From Isoetes taiwanensis (taxonomy: Eukaryota; Streptophyta; Lycopodiopsida; Isoetales; Isoetaceae): a stretch of DNA of 64,000 nt. Location of the stretch: positions 6,546,800-6,610,799 of the forward strand of contig JAJEKV010000066.1 of the NCBI GenBank assembly GCA_021234155.1, read 5' to 3'. Positions 19,997 to 31,844 of the stretch are shown here, in pieces. Position numbers and translations under genes: made by a program. Below the pieces are notes generated by a model. It did no database searches and was not told the DNA's origin. It was given only the letters and a program-made list of their open reading frames with translations. Within the stretch, counting starts at the first letter, position 1, and each line of letters opens with the position of its first letter.

Positions 19997-21646
19997 TTAT
20001 TCCAATTGTGGCCTCGTGCACGGAATTGGAGAGCAATGAAAACTGCTCCGCATGGTGTCAAGTAGCTGGGCCATATCAAATTTTTGTGTTTTGTCTCTCA
20101 TTGGCGACTCAACGCAATGTTTCAAATAGTCGCACATTCTCCGATGCTTGCCTTGCTGCTCCAGGCTTCCTATTGACTACATGTAGGAGTGCTTACTAGC
20201 AAAATCAGCCAAGTAGTAGACAATGTACGCTGTCTCGTGCAAATCAAAGTCAACCCTTGCAGGCACTGTCTTCAAGCCACTACCAAAATAAAGATCATCG
20301 TGCATATATGGATGCCTAGCCCTTTCCATCTCAATTCTTTTCTTACTCTCGCCATCCAAACTCTTGTAATGCCATCGTTTTACCTCCACTGTCTCGCCCA
20401 TCAACCTGGATTCACCCCAATCACAAATGCCAATGTATACAGCCTGAGGATCAATATATCCCTTCTCCTTTCCATAATCAAAATGAAGCAATATATTTCC
20501 CAGATGCAAGTCCATATGCAAATATCTTTCTTGATGGAGTTTTCGTAGGCCGCTGCAGAATGACATTGCCAAGTCCCCAACCCTAGAGGCAACAAATAAT
20601 TCTTTCTTTCTGCGCTCCTCAAGGAGCCTCAAGTCCGTCTCAACTCTGGGGACAGCTCCTAACTTCTTAAATGCAAGCTCTGCAAAAGCATTGCACCCAT
20701 GACTTGTAAAGAAGGTTGCCAACGAACCTCCATTCCAAAAAGGGAAAATTAAGCCTTGTCTTTCTAGGCCGGTTGTGCTACCAATGCAGCGTATTATACA
20801 CCTGTGCCTAAGTTGCATTCTAGACTCCCTCATGTTCTTCAACATAGCTTCCACTAACCTATTGGGATCTGTACTTGGCTGAAAATTATTATGTTGAAGT
20901 TTTACACAATAAGGTTCATCCTTAATAAAACTAGACCCTAAAATATTGCACTTATACACTGTGCCATATGAACCAGAACCAATTCGTTGTCTGTTTATTA
21001 TTTGTGATGAATCTACTTTGCCAAACCAAGTTGTCTTGACATCTGCTCTTCTACGAGCTTCCCACTCCCTATCTGTCTCACCAGGACGTTTGGCTTTTAT
21101 AGTTTGCGCCAACACTTTCTTAACAAGATGAGGGGGTTGATGGGCTTCTTTCTTCAATTTTCTGTTGGTCCACGCCACATTCCATGTGCTGGCTTTTTCT
21201 TTTAGCTCTAGCCTCAAGCGATGACTATTCAAATTTGCAACTTCTGTGATCATATTCCGGTAGTGCGGCTAATATTACCCAATCCATGTATACCTTTTCA
21301 GGCTCTAGAGCTATCATTCGAGGCTTAAAATCCCTCTCGGCATCTTTTACCAGCCCTGCATGGTAGTCTAGCCATCCTTCCTCGCTGTTGGTAATCAATT
21401 CCAAATCCTGAGCTGAGGCATTGCACAGCCGATTACACAACCAGTTCATGAATTCTAGTCTCAAAGTAGACCATGCTTGTTGTGGTCTACTTCTTTTTCT
21501 ACACGGCAATGCTGCAGAAGATGACTCGGTTGCAGCTCTGTAGCCTCTATTTGCGACGCCAATGCCTCTACTGGTTGCGGCTCTATCTGAGACACTAATG
21601 CCACATTTGGTTGCGAGTTAACTTCTGCTCTCTCTTCTGAAGTCAT
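19997..21646 (-). pseudogene. Serine/threonine protein kinase pseudogene (HMD, DWG variant)
   Basis: Minus-strand frame of about 550 codons with no obvious introns. The N-terminal 170 residues are split by two frameshifts (near 21,500 and 21,240). The kinase domain follows: glycine loop IGSGSYGTVYK, catalytic Lys in YCVKLQ, helix C around ESRMQLRHRCI, catalytic loop HMDLHLGNILL (His-Met-Asp where HRD is usual), and metal-binding ICDWGESRL (DWG in place of DFG). The helix F region is DLHETAYIVYYLADF. A TAG at 20,177 cuts the C-lobe. The same frame continues LKHCVESPMRDKTQKFDMAQ, the expected last helices, to a TAA at 19,997. Both catalytic aspartates are kept, so an ancestral copy could have been active. 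Family not identified. Confidence 0.8.
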
Positions 21647-21649
21647 ACT

Positions 21650-22890
21650 GCTTGTTTTAAGGGATTGTCTAGATAGCTAGCAAAATGCGACTCCACGACA
21701 ATACGCAAATGACAACAGCAACACCTACAAGTCAAGCAAAGAGAAAACTTTCAATTTAGTGCTTAGCACATGAGCGTAAATCAACTCACTTTAACCAAAA
21801 CAAAACGCTAATTTTAAGCTACTACGCTAAGACCCTAACATTTTATCCTACTACTAGTAAATTTTAATTGGTTCATAAGTATGTATGTGCAAGTAGCAAC
21901 ATTACTTGTATCTAATGGTTCTTCACGGTCCTATTGGAGTATAAACTAATGAAAACAAATTGCTCAAACTTTTGTGATTTTTTTAATCACTTGAAGGGTA
22001 ATTTCAAGTTTTTCATACAAAGTGATGACACTATTTTAAGTTCTGGAAATTCCTATTCATTTCTGGAAAAGGATGGAAGACGTTGAAGGGCAAATCAGAC
22101 ATAAAAGCTCATTCTTACCTGTATTTGTGGTTCAACTGCTTTGGAAGTTTGCAGTGTCCTACTCATTATGAAAAAAATGATTTGAACTCTGTTAATGCCA
22201 TACTGTTCCAGTACCTGTTAACAACCCATAAGCCATTATCATCTATCAAAGTTAGAAAAGTTACTTTCCAAAATTAGAGTTGGAAGAATATTTACCATGA
22301 AAAACATATGCCAAACGGCTTCAACCTGCTGGATACCTGCACTACCCAGGTCATGATCCGCAAAAACTCTGTTGTTCTAAAAGTTGGATAAATGTGAGGC
22401 ATAAAACCAATTGCAAGTGTTCCAAGATTATCTCCTAGTATTTCAAAAGAAGAAAATGAGAAAGAATCCATTTAATAGTAAAATAATGATTGAATCCAAT
22501 TCTAAACAAACATTAAAATATGATTCTAATCAGGTAATAAAATACGAAAAAATTGTCTTTCCAAGGAAATATACCTAATATGGAGCTTTAATCATGGACT
22601 CATGTCTCATCTTTAAGACATAATTTCTTGGAAGAATATATTTCGTCTGGTTAGAAAACATGACCGAGTTCGTTCAGACAAAAAAAACCTTTGAAATTTA
22701 AAAAGGAAATTTAAAGAAGAATAATAAATAACAAAAAGATAGGTTACATTACCAAGAAAGAATCTGGACACAAAACAACGATTACAAAAGATACAGATTG
22801 AAACATGACAGAGGATTGATTCCATTCAAGCATTCTTCAAAGCATGATGTTGCAAACAAAATGCAAAAACGTAAGCACTTGTTTCCTAGG
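21650..22890. other. AT-rich spacer
   Basis: No recognisable coding sequence. It presumably includes the former promoter of the kinase gene just right of 21,646. Confidence 0.4.
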
Positions 22891-24200
22891 GAGCTTGCAT
22901 TTAAATCTTACCCTTAATGCAGCTTGCTTGGAATAGAAGTCACAACTATTGTGCACCTCTTGTAGTTGCTTGTATTCTGCAAAGGGAAGAGAATAATAAG
23001 TCGCTTGCTGAAAAGAAAAGGAAACCACATAGCAAATTAAGAATGTGGCATCAATATTCACACGAAGTTAGCAGGACTAATGCTTACAGTCCTTAAGTGT
23101 AAAACTATCTAACTGGACAACCACACAATAAGGTATAAGCATGTTCAATCATACTCATAAGTATATAAAAAGACAGACCTTTGTATATTGTGTTGAAATT
23201 ATAGACCTCACATTCCTTTGCTTCCAACCTTTTCATAGATATCAGCAAACAAAGCTCTAAAACTGACGAATCTATATTCAAAAAAATTGCATTAAAATAT
23301 CTGATGTAAAATTAGAAGTACAGAATTTCCATAATCACCAGCCAAGAATTCTAGTTTTGGTTGTTGCTCAAGAGCCCTCGCTGCAGATTTAAAATTCGTT
23401 ATTGCCAATCTTCCTCCTTCATGGTCAGATAACCCTGAAACTGGAATGACAACTACATTAGATCTATGCACTGGAAAGGTATTTTAAAACAAATCTTACT
23501 TCACTGGCTAATCTGAATCAGAACTTACACAAAATCAACAACTTGTCTATAAGTTCTCTTGTCTTCTCCTCCAGTAAAAGTCTCTTTTAATCATAAAGGT
23601 AAAGAGGCTTAAACTTTAAGAAAAACAAAAGGATAGTCTTACCCATGATAGCAGCATCCTTCAAATATTAGTTTATTAAAAGGTTCTGCAAAAAGGTTCA
23701 CAGTTGAAGGTGAAACATGTACCCTCAACTTTGGATTAACAATTATGACAGGCCTGTCACCACATGCAGCTACCATTGCCTGCAAATCCTGCACTCTAGG
23801 CATCCCGTCAGCATATCATGGACATAAATAGCAATGAGATATTAGCTAGGAACATGGCTCCTGGATAGGGCTGCAGTCTTTGCAAAATGAGGTCTCATGA
23901 TGCCTTTAGCTACAATTCTCACTTCACAATCAAAATACCAAATATTTTGCTCTGCAGCTTCCTATCAAATAGATACCTTTTAGATTAGTCTTCACCTTAC
24001 ATGAATGCTCCAGGCGCAACTGTTATATGGAACATTTCTCAGTTCATGTTTTCACCATAAACTATTACTTAAAACATTTCTCACTTTATGTTTTCACCAT
24101 GCAGATAGAACGACCACGTTAGAACCAGTAGGAGAAAGCAGAAGCCAAAGTCTGCTTAGTGTAAACTCTCCTCTTTGCAGAGCTGCCTCCGTCTGCAGGT
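22890..24200 (-). other. Possible exons of an unidentified host gene
   Basis: Several short minus-strand blocks look like exons. About 22,980-22,912 lies between TTTGCAG and a donor GGTAAG and encodes EYKQLQEVHNSCDFYSKQAA. About 23,430-23,345 reads LSDHEGGRLAITNFKSAARA. About 23,800-23,740 reads MVAACGDRPVIIVNPKL between an AG acceptor and GGTACA. About 24,180-24,120 reads TEAALQRGEFTLSRLW. The CGDRPVIIVNPKL block faintly recalls DUF1995 (LPA3-like) chloroplast proteins, but this is from memory of the motif style only. The gene could be intact with long introns or a pseudogene. Confidence 0.3.
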
Positions 24201-25437
24201 GATAAAGAAAAAGAGCATTAGAAATAGATCTGCATCAACCGGAGCATCTCTAGAGATCTTTAAGGATTAGGATTCGTACATGGTATGTGAAAATCGTTTT
24301 CTTACTTGGTCATTCTCCTATATGTAGTGAAAACTTCGCTCTGGCAAAGTTTTTGCATCAAAGATAAAGCACACAATGTAGACTTCTCCCAACTTGTGAT
24401 TTTCCTAGAGCTGGCCGCCCCACGTTACAAAGTGCCAGTGTCGGCATCGAACGAAAGAGAGAAACAGATAGACAGAGAAAAAAAAAGGGGGAACGAAAAT
24501 TCAAACCTCAAGCGTCCCGCAAGAGGGGAAGGGAACACCGCATGCGTCTGCACTGCGGCGTTCCAGGCACGAAGTCCAACACCTTACCATTTTAAAAAAG
24601 AAGATGGCCTTCATCTGGATCTGGTTGTGGGCACCAGCGAGGGAATTTGCAACGTTGCATGCCTGTCTTGAGCACTCTGGCCTGTCAAAATTTGCAAATT
24701 GAAAATATGCAGTGCAAACGAAAAGTCAGGTTATGGAGTTTGCTCGTCACGAGGACATGCACCTACAATTAGTGCCTGTCATTTGAAAGGCACCATTACA
24801 ATATTTTCTTGTCATTTTTATTAGATTTATATATGTTTTTTGGGTTTCCCCTAGGGGGCAAACCCTTGTTTATGTGGGTTTTTGGAATATCCTAGGTATA
24901 TGTTGGAATATACCTAAGATATACTGGTAACTGCTAAAAACTTAGTGTTGCCTGTAAATTGGCGGTCACCTCCTTCTGGATCGCCCATTGTTTCAACCGG
25001 GTAACTGTGGCAAGGTTGTGTAGTTCTGCTGTCGTTCTGTTGTGGCGAGAGGCAAAAGGGGGGAAGACGAACAAAAACCCGATTGAGCAGATCCCGATTT
25101 GCATTGTTTCGGCCAATCTGGAGTAAATACGATCTAAGGAGTTTGATTCAATTTCTTAGCCAAATCGGCCCTGAACTTGAAACAGAATTTTTTTCAAGTT
25201 CAATACCTCCTCCCATGTCTACATCCGGAGGCACATGTAATGTGTAAGGTGATACTAATTAGATGCGGCTTAGGGATTTTTATGACATGTCTAGAAAACT
25301 ATCTTCTAATGTTAATTTATCTCATTGCTTTGCGCTTCTCAGATGGCTGTGTAGCTGAGTTTCGAAGGGACTAGATTGCTGCGCTCAGATGCTACAAAAA
25401 TGCATATAACGTCCTATAGGAGGTCTAGCTACTTGCT
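24201..25437. other. Spacer left of the gypsy element
   Basis: No gene recognised. A palindromic CCCCTAGGGG lies near 24,848, followed by GGAATAT and CCTAGGTATA words that mirror each other (24,885-24,925). Confidence 0.4.
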
Positions 25438-27074
25438 TGTGACGCTCCCTGCTAAACATACGGTGCCCGACCGTACACTCTGCAGGAAATCCCCCGTCCG
25501 GCCCAACAACCGCACAGGCCCTCCGTCTATCCCGCACTCTGGGATCTCCATAGTGCGGGAAGGGGACACGAAGGTGTCTTGCGCGCCCTTCCCCTATGGG
25601 CTCCTATCACAGCGGAAGCATAAACACGTCAGAACTAGCAATACAATACAATATGCTACCTCGAGGGTAGCTCAACCGCATATCCACAGATGCAAAGAAC
25701 ATAATCATATACCATAAAACATGAGAGCTCCTACCCGTGGCTCTGACACATAGGGTAGTCAACTGACTAGATAGGCCTCAAGATAGAGCAGACCGAGTCA
25801 TAACAATGGCGGGGCTGGCATAAGACAATGGCTAGGGTTGACCACTCCATCCGCCCCTCCTGTGCATACTTTGCAGATGGGCTAGATCAAGTTGTGGCAT
25901 GACTCTAACCTTCCGGATACGTAATCCCATGGCATCACCCATCGGGACTACTCCAGGTTGCATCTCCCTGGTCCGACGAGGTAGGAAGGGTTGCATCTCC
26001 CCTTCCCGGGGTCTAGAGGCTCCATGGGCGGCTAGAGAATCGTGACGACACACGATTCGTACCCGACTGAACCCCCCAAAACAAGAGCCAAGCTGACACT
26101 TGCAACTCTTGAGGGGCAGGGCGACACCATTGCCCCAGGAGGTGTCGGACCCATGCTCGGCCCACACGAAGTGACCGACCATAAGCCTAGCCCACTAAGG
26201 GATCCCCCGAAGCCCCCACTCGGCAGGGATCCACCCTCCATCTTGCCTCTAGCTCCGTTATGTGGTGCTGAGTCACATCATAGCCTCCATAGCCCGGTGA
26301 ATTCCTATGCACAGGCCGCAACTAATAGGAACTAAGGGATCTACACTAGGAGCATACTACATATGGCCCTAGGTCTCTACCCCCCTTCCCAACACAAGAG
26401 GAACACATGATCAACCATCATCACATAATCATCATGAACAATATCATATGAACATCTTAACCTAATCATACACATCTAACTATCAGTTAGGGTTCCTTGA
26501 TTAGGGTTCAAGATGTTCAACAAAGGATCTAGGGTGGCTCTACTCTAGACACAAAATACTAACCCACCTGGAATGCTAACTTCCAGGTGAACTAACATGA
26601 ACTCTACTCAACCTACCTCCTCCGGAAGTGCTTCCTCCCATCCCTGGCGTCTCCATGCTCCTTGACGAGGTTCGAAGACTTGCTCCCTCAACGATCATAC
26701 ACACCTTCCAGGGGCTGCTGCTCCAGGCTAGGCTATGACGAACGGTGCTCGAAACGGGGTTTCGGACACGTAGATGAGAGTTCAGGTGCTGGGTCAGGGA
26801 AAAAAGGGTCTAGGGTTAGGGTTAGAGCTAATATAGGTGTGGGTCCACATGGGATGCCACGTGGTACCACTAGGATAAGGCCGTGTGGCGGTTGCCCAAT
26901 AGGATAAGGCCATGTGGAAAAGGGCCTTATCCTAAGGTTATCTAAGTTAAACAATTAACTTAGATGTGCACCCTTGCCACTTTCTGGGGCATACAAGGCT
27001 ACCTAAGTAGGCTTGTATGGTGACGGGTCCAGGAATGTACGTCTTTATAGCGTATATTCCCTTGGAACGTCACA
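25438..27074 (-). repeat. 3' LTR of gypsy element (full length, 1,637 bp)
   Basis: It starts TGTGACGCTCC and ends TTGGAACGTCACA on the plus strand, giving TG...CA ends with a 7-bp inverted repeat. It is preceded by the target duplication TTGCT and adjoined by the polypurine tract on the right. The segment 26,197-27,074 is repeated without indels at 34,551-35,428. It contains AGGGTTAGGGTTAG near 26,815, which is telomere-like by chance. Confidence 0.92.
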
Positions 27075-27088
27075 TTCTCCCCCCCTTA
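27075..27088 (-). promoter_or_regulatory. Polypurine tract
   Basis: The minus strand reads AAGGGGGGGAGAA directly before the LTR start TGTGACG. This is the expected plus-strand primer of reverse transcription and confirms the LTR edge and minus orientation. Confidence 0.9.
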
Positions 27089-27900
27089 GGACAATGCTGT
27101 CCCCAGCATTGCGCTAAGGTGACGAGCCTATCTATCCTGCAAAACAACATAAGATCATACACTTACGTTTAATTTAAACGATCAGCTTCCTATTAAAGTT
27201 AAATGTCAAAATTTAGGCTATATTTGTACTTATACAAAATTATATAGCCTTAACAAGGTTACTTCTTACAATAATCCAAAACATTATTATAAAAGTTATT
27301 AGGGTTCATAATCTAAATTATGGTTCCCCCATCTTCTCGTAATGCGCCCCACCTCGAAGCTCCTTCTCACTTGCCTGCACATGGAGCACATTACGTTAGT
27401 TTAATTAATAAGTTTGTGGTTTTAGGGGACCACCCCCCTTACCAATACCTTGCACTCGATCATGGCCCTTTCGGATTTGAGCTTAAGGACCATTTAAGAT
27501 GATCCCATCATTGCCCATGATCAAGTGCTACCTTGTACTCGGTTACCCGGTGCCGAGTACCCCTAGTGCATCATGCCCCAAGGGTTTTAAGCTAGGGAAC
27601 GTCTCACGATCCCATCATCGCACATGATCACTTTAACCTTCACCATGACCCCCCTATGGCCAGGTGTGCGAGCCTCGCATCGTGGCATAGGGAGCATCCG
27701 ATCGATGTCCCATCATCGCGCACTATGCCTCACTTCCTCTCTCGCATGACCCTATTGGTCATGCGCACCTCTTGGTGCATGTTGGCCTAGAGAACGCCTT
27801 CAAGGCTTATCTCATCATCGCCCACATGTTCCAAGATTCTGGCATATGTATTCCACTAGCTAGAATACATCTGCCAGGACTAGAGGCTAACTAAGAAACA
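27089..27900 (-). other. Gypsy 3' untranslated region with about 100-bp spaced repeats
   Basis: There is no ORF between the chromodomain end and the polypurine tract. CATCATCGCCCATGATC-like words recur near 27,504, 27,611, 27,709 and 27,812, each followed by TTG- or CTCG-rich sequence, giving a degenerate repeat with about 100-bp spacing. Confidence 0.7.
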
Positions 27901-27904
27901 TACT

Positions 27905-30561
27905 AAGCTAACCTCCTGGCAAGTCGGGGTCGACCAAGTCGGAGACGACTCGCCCATCAAACCCCTTCATAAACTCTGGGTATTGCTTCTCCAAATCCTG
28001 CTTCAATACCCATGTTGCGTCTTCCACGGGTAAGTGCTTCCACTTGACCTCCTAGTCTTCTTGAATGACTTATCAAGAAGTAACTCAGGCACAATTTCCA
28101 CTTGCTCCTCCGTCATTTCCAACAAAATTGGAGTATCCAAGACCTCCTCGGGGTTGGGATTGTGCCTTTTTAACAAACTTACGTGGAAAACCTTGTGAAC
28201 CTTGAGATGGGCGGGGAGATCCAACTTGTAGGCTTGGGAGCCCACTCTCTCCAAAATCTTGAACGGACCAGCCCATCGAGGGGCAAGCTTCTTGCAACTC
28301 CCAATCCGAAGCTTAGCTTGCTTGACCTTGATCTTCAACCACACGCTATCGCCTACCTTGAACTCCCTTACGGTCCTGTGCTTGTCGGCTACACTCTTCT
28401 GCCGACTTCTTGCTGCTAGGAGGTAACCCCTCACTTCTTCCACCAACTGCTGCATATCTCCTAGCATCTGTTGGGACACTTCAACCTTTGACACGGGATT
28501 GTGCCAAGTGTCCGGGGTTAAGCACTGGTACCCGTAATTTACCATGAAAGGAGACATCTGAGATGACTCCTGTTTGGCACTATTGTAGGCGAATTCCACC
28601 AAGTGGATGTACTCATCCCACTTGGACTGCTTATTCCACACAAAGCTTCTGAGCATGTCTTCCAAGATTCGATTCGTCCTCTCCGTCTGACCATCTGTTT
28701 GGGGATGATATGCCGTGCTCATGGAGAGCTTCGTCTGAATGGTGCTAAAGAGGTCCTGCCAAAAAGCACTCATAAACTTAGAATCTCTATCAGATATTAT
28801 CTCCCGAGGCATGCCAATAAACTTAGAATCTCTATCAGATATTATCTCCCGAGGCATGCCATGGAGCCTAAAAATCTCCTTCACAAATAGCTTGGCAGTA
28901 TCTAATGCTGTGTCGGTAGTTCTACAAGGCACAAAATGTGCCATCTTAGATAATTTATCTACCACGACCATCAATGCATCCTTGCCTCGAAGAGTCTTGG
29001 GAAGTCCTGTGATAAAATCCATACTTACCACTTCCCACTTCGCATTCGGCACTGCTAGAGGTTCCAAAGCTCCTGGAATTCGAAGCTGCTCCGCTTTGGT
29101 TTGCTGACACAACTGGCACTCACGAATATATCTTGCTATCTGCTTCTTCATTCCCCGCCAGAAGTAGCTACTTCGAATCTTGAAGTAGGTCTTCATAAAC
29201 CCTGCATGCCCTGCTATTGGGCTGTTGTGTGTGTCATGAAGAATTAGCTTCCTTACCCCTGATGATTCGGGCACACACAACTTATGCTTATGATACAACA
29301 GGTTGCCTTCCTTCTTATAATGCTTGAAGGCCTCCTGTTCCTTATCTGTTCTAGCCTCTCTAGAAAGGCTTTCCCATACCTCCTTGAAATCACCATCAGA
29401 TGGTAGTGTCTCCTCAATTTTCTTGCCATATCCACTCGAAAGAGTTGATATAGCATTACAATGAGTTCTCGTCTCAAGAGGTCTTCTAGAAAGAGCATCG
29501 GCGACCACATTCAACTTACCTGGCTTATAAGCAATCTCAAAGTCATACTCTTCTAGGAATTCCATCCACCTCCTTTGTCTTAGATTCAGGAGTGGTTGGG
29601 TAAAGATGTATTGGAGGCTCTGGTGATCAGTATCTAACTGAAACTTCCTCCCAAGCAAATAATGCCTCCAAATACGAAGAGCTCTTACAATAGCTAGAAG
29701 TTCCTGATCATGGGTTGGATAGCGCTGCTCGGTGTCGTTCAACTTCTTGGAATCATAAGCTATTACTCTTCCTTCTTGCATAAGGACTCCACCTGTCGCT
29801 ATCTTACTTGCATCTGTTGCAACTATCTTGTCCTTGTCTGGATCTGGCAGAACTAGCACTGGTGCTGTTGTTAATGCCTCCTTAAGCTTTTCAAATGAAG
29901 CTTGGACATTTTCTAACCAATGTGTTCTCCAATCTTTCACCTTAACACTCTTAGTGAGGTCCGTCAAAGGGGACGCCCACTTGGCGAAGTCCTTCGCGAA
30001 CTTCCTGTAGTAACCTGCCAGACCTAGAAAGCTTCTTACCTCCGCCACATTCCTTGGCGCTGGCCAATCTACTACTGCTTCGATCTTTGCGGGGTCGGTG
30101 GAGATCCCTTCCGCCGATATGACATGGCCCAAGTACTCCACTCTTTCAGTAGCAAAGTGGCATTTGGAGAGCTTTCCATACAAACGATGCCGCCTCAACT
30201 TTTCTAACACCCTTCTCAAATGCTGACTATGATCTTCAATGGACTTGCTGTAGACTAGAATGTCGTCGAAGAAGACAATGACAAACTCATCTAGAAAATC
30301 CCTGAAGACGTCGTTCATGAGGCGCATAAAAGTTGCTGGAGCGTTCGACAATCCAAAGGGCATTACTGTAAACTCAAAGTGACCATACCGCGTTCTGAAG
30401 GCGGTCTTATGGATATCCTCTTCTTTTATTCTTATTTGGTGGTACCCTGACCTCAAATCAATCTTAGAGAATACCTTTGTTCCTTGGAGCTGGTCCATGC
30501 CCTTGGCAATGCATACTTGTTCTTTATCGTCTGCTTGTTGAGTTGGCGATAGTCTATGCAC
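27905..30561 (-). pseudogene. Gypsy pol: RT, RNase H, integrase, chromodomain
   Basis: The 852-codon frame (28,003-30,561) begins inside reverse transcriptase. [16 protein letters not shown] and [13 protein letters not shown] precede the catalytic FFDD at residues 97-100. RNase H is marked by [12 protein letters not shown] and the [18 protein letters not shown] block. Integrase follows with an HHCC finger (AGHAGF...[10 protein letters not shown]), first Asp in [10 protein letters not shown], second in SDRDSKF, and Glu within [15 protein letters not shown]. Near 28,050 the frame slips, and the next frame encodes [20 protein letters not shown], a chromodomain typical of chromoviruses, ending about 27,905. 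The 5' end is out of frame with the preceding ORF near 30,500. An in-frame 45-bp duplication interrupts the integrase core. The enzymes copy element RNA and integrate the DNA; this copy cannot make an intact polyprotein. Confidence 0.93.
28772..28861 (-). repeat. 45-bp tandem duplication in the integrase core
   Basis: ATAAACTTAGAATCTCTATC and the following 25 bases are repeated exactly (28,772-28,816 and 28,817-28,861). In protein this doubles [14 protein letters not shown], which carries the second catalytic Asp. The reading frame is preserved. Confidence 0.95.
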
Positions 30562-31826
30562 ATTCTTAAACTGCCATCTTTCTTCTTCACGAAGAGTATG
30601 GGTGCTCCAAAAGGAGACACACTTGCTCTAATAAAACCAAGCTCAAGCAATTCCTGGAGTTGCTTCTTGAGCTCAATCAATTCCGGGGTGCTCATCCTGT
30701 ATGGTGCCTTGCTGGTAGGCTTAGCATCTGGTGCTAATGTGATCTCACACTCCACATCCCTATAAGGTGGTAGTTGCCGGATTTCATCCGGAAATACATC
30801 CTTGAATTCTGAAATAAGCCTTGCTACTGGCTTGGGCAACTGCTTTCCCTTTTGATTGTTTCCATCCTGCTTATTGGGCTCAATTGCCTCCAATCTCAAA
30901 ATGTAATCCACCTTATTTCTTTCTATACTTTTCCTTAGTTGCTTCAAAGAAATACACTGCATAGAAGAAGCTGTCTTCTTACCTCTCACTATGAATTTGG
31001 TGCCGTATGGTGCTGTCATGGCGACTTCATTGCGGTCGCAGTCGATCATGGCTTTCGCTGGCTTTAGGAACTCCATTCCTACTATAAGGTCATACCTTCC
31101 AATCTCCATAACCTCTGCCCCCATCGGCCACTTACTTCCACTAAGGTCTATGTCGAATGTGATCCTCCTCCCTTTAGTGTGCCGAATGGCGCCGTTTGCC
31201 ATAGCAACTGGCCTTGGCTTAGACTTCAATACCTTGTTCTTCATTAGGGCAGCCAGCCTAGGAGAGGCGAAGTTGTGAGAGCTACCTGTGTCTATGAGGA
31301 CTACATATGGGTTGCTATCTATGATTCCATCAGCCGCGATCACTGTCGACTGATTTTCTATATCACCCAACTCAATATTTGCACAGATATGGCACTCACC
31401 ATCTATGAAGTCCTGGGCCTCATGCTGGTCGTCGTCCTCATCTGCTTCTGTTGGTGAATCCCAATCCATAAGCTCTGCCAAAGCTGTCTGCATGACGAAT
31501 GGGCAATCATGTGTTCGGTGCCCTGGCTGGAAGCACCTGAAACATAGCTTCTTCTCAATACATTCCTGTCTCTTCTCTTTCGTCAGGCTGTCTAGAATAC
31601 GCTTTAACATGCTGCCCCCTGATGCATTCTGCGGCTTACGGTCCCCAAAGTTCTTACCCTGAGCTCTTCCTTGCTGTTGGCCTCCTGATGGCGTAGTTGC
31701 CGATTGCTTACTCTGTTGCTGCCCTTGGTACTGTCCCGTTGACTTTCCTTTGAAGGCCGACTGTTTCTCGCTTGGCGTTGCTGGAGCTTCTTCCAAACTT
31801 ATGGCTTTGTCCTCGGCTTCTGCCAC
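30453..31826 (-). pseudogene. Gypsy gag C-terminus, protease and RT N-terminus
   Basis: A 457-codon ORF. Residues 1-75 are Gln/Gly/Ser rich. A CCHC zinc knuckle sits at C95, C98, H103, C108 ([14 protein letters not shown]). Protease is marked by the active site DTGSS at 179-183 ([12 protein letters not shown]), with [18 protein letters not shown] farther on. The RT palm starts with the [20 protein letters not shown] and [20 protein letters not shown] blocks, then the frame derails after YALPR and continues in the next pol frame. The true polyprotein is thus split by a frameshift at about 30,500, unless programmed slippage is used, which is unlikely inside RT. Confidence 0.92.
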
Positions 31827-31844
31827 TGACTTAGGGTTGATTGC

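Noticed and set aside
24840-24930. CCCCTAGGGG palindrome with mirrored GGAATAT/CCTAGG words
   Set aside because: Short and imperfect, with no second copy or flanking duplication, so not supported as an element.
26811-26832. Telomere-like AGGGTTAGGGTTAG inside the gypsy LTR
   Set aside because: Only two units, present at the same place in both LTR copies, so it is ordinary LTR sequence.
25376-27500. Several plus- and minus-strand ORFs of 60-120 codons within the gypsy LTR
   Set aside because: They are shared by both LTR copies and have no relation to known proteins. They are incidental frames in GC-rich LTR sequence.
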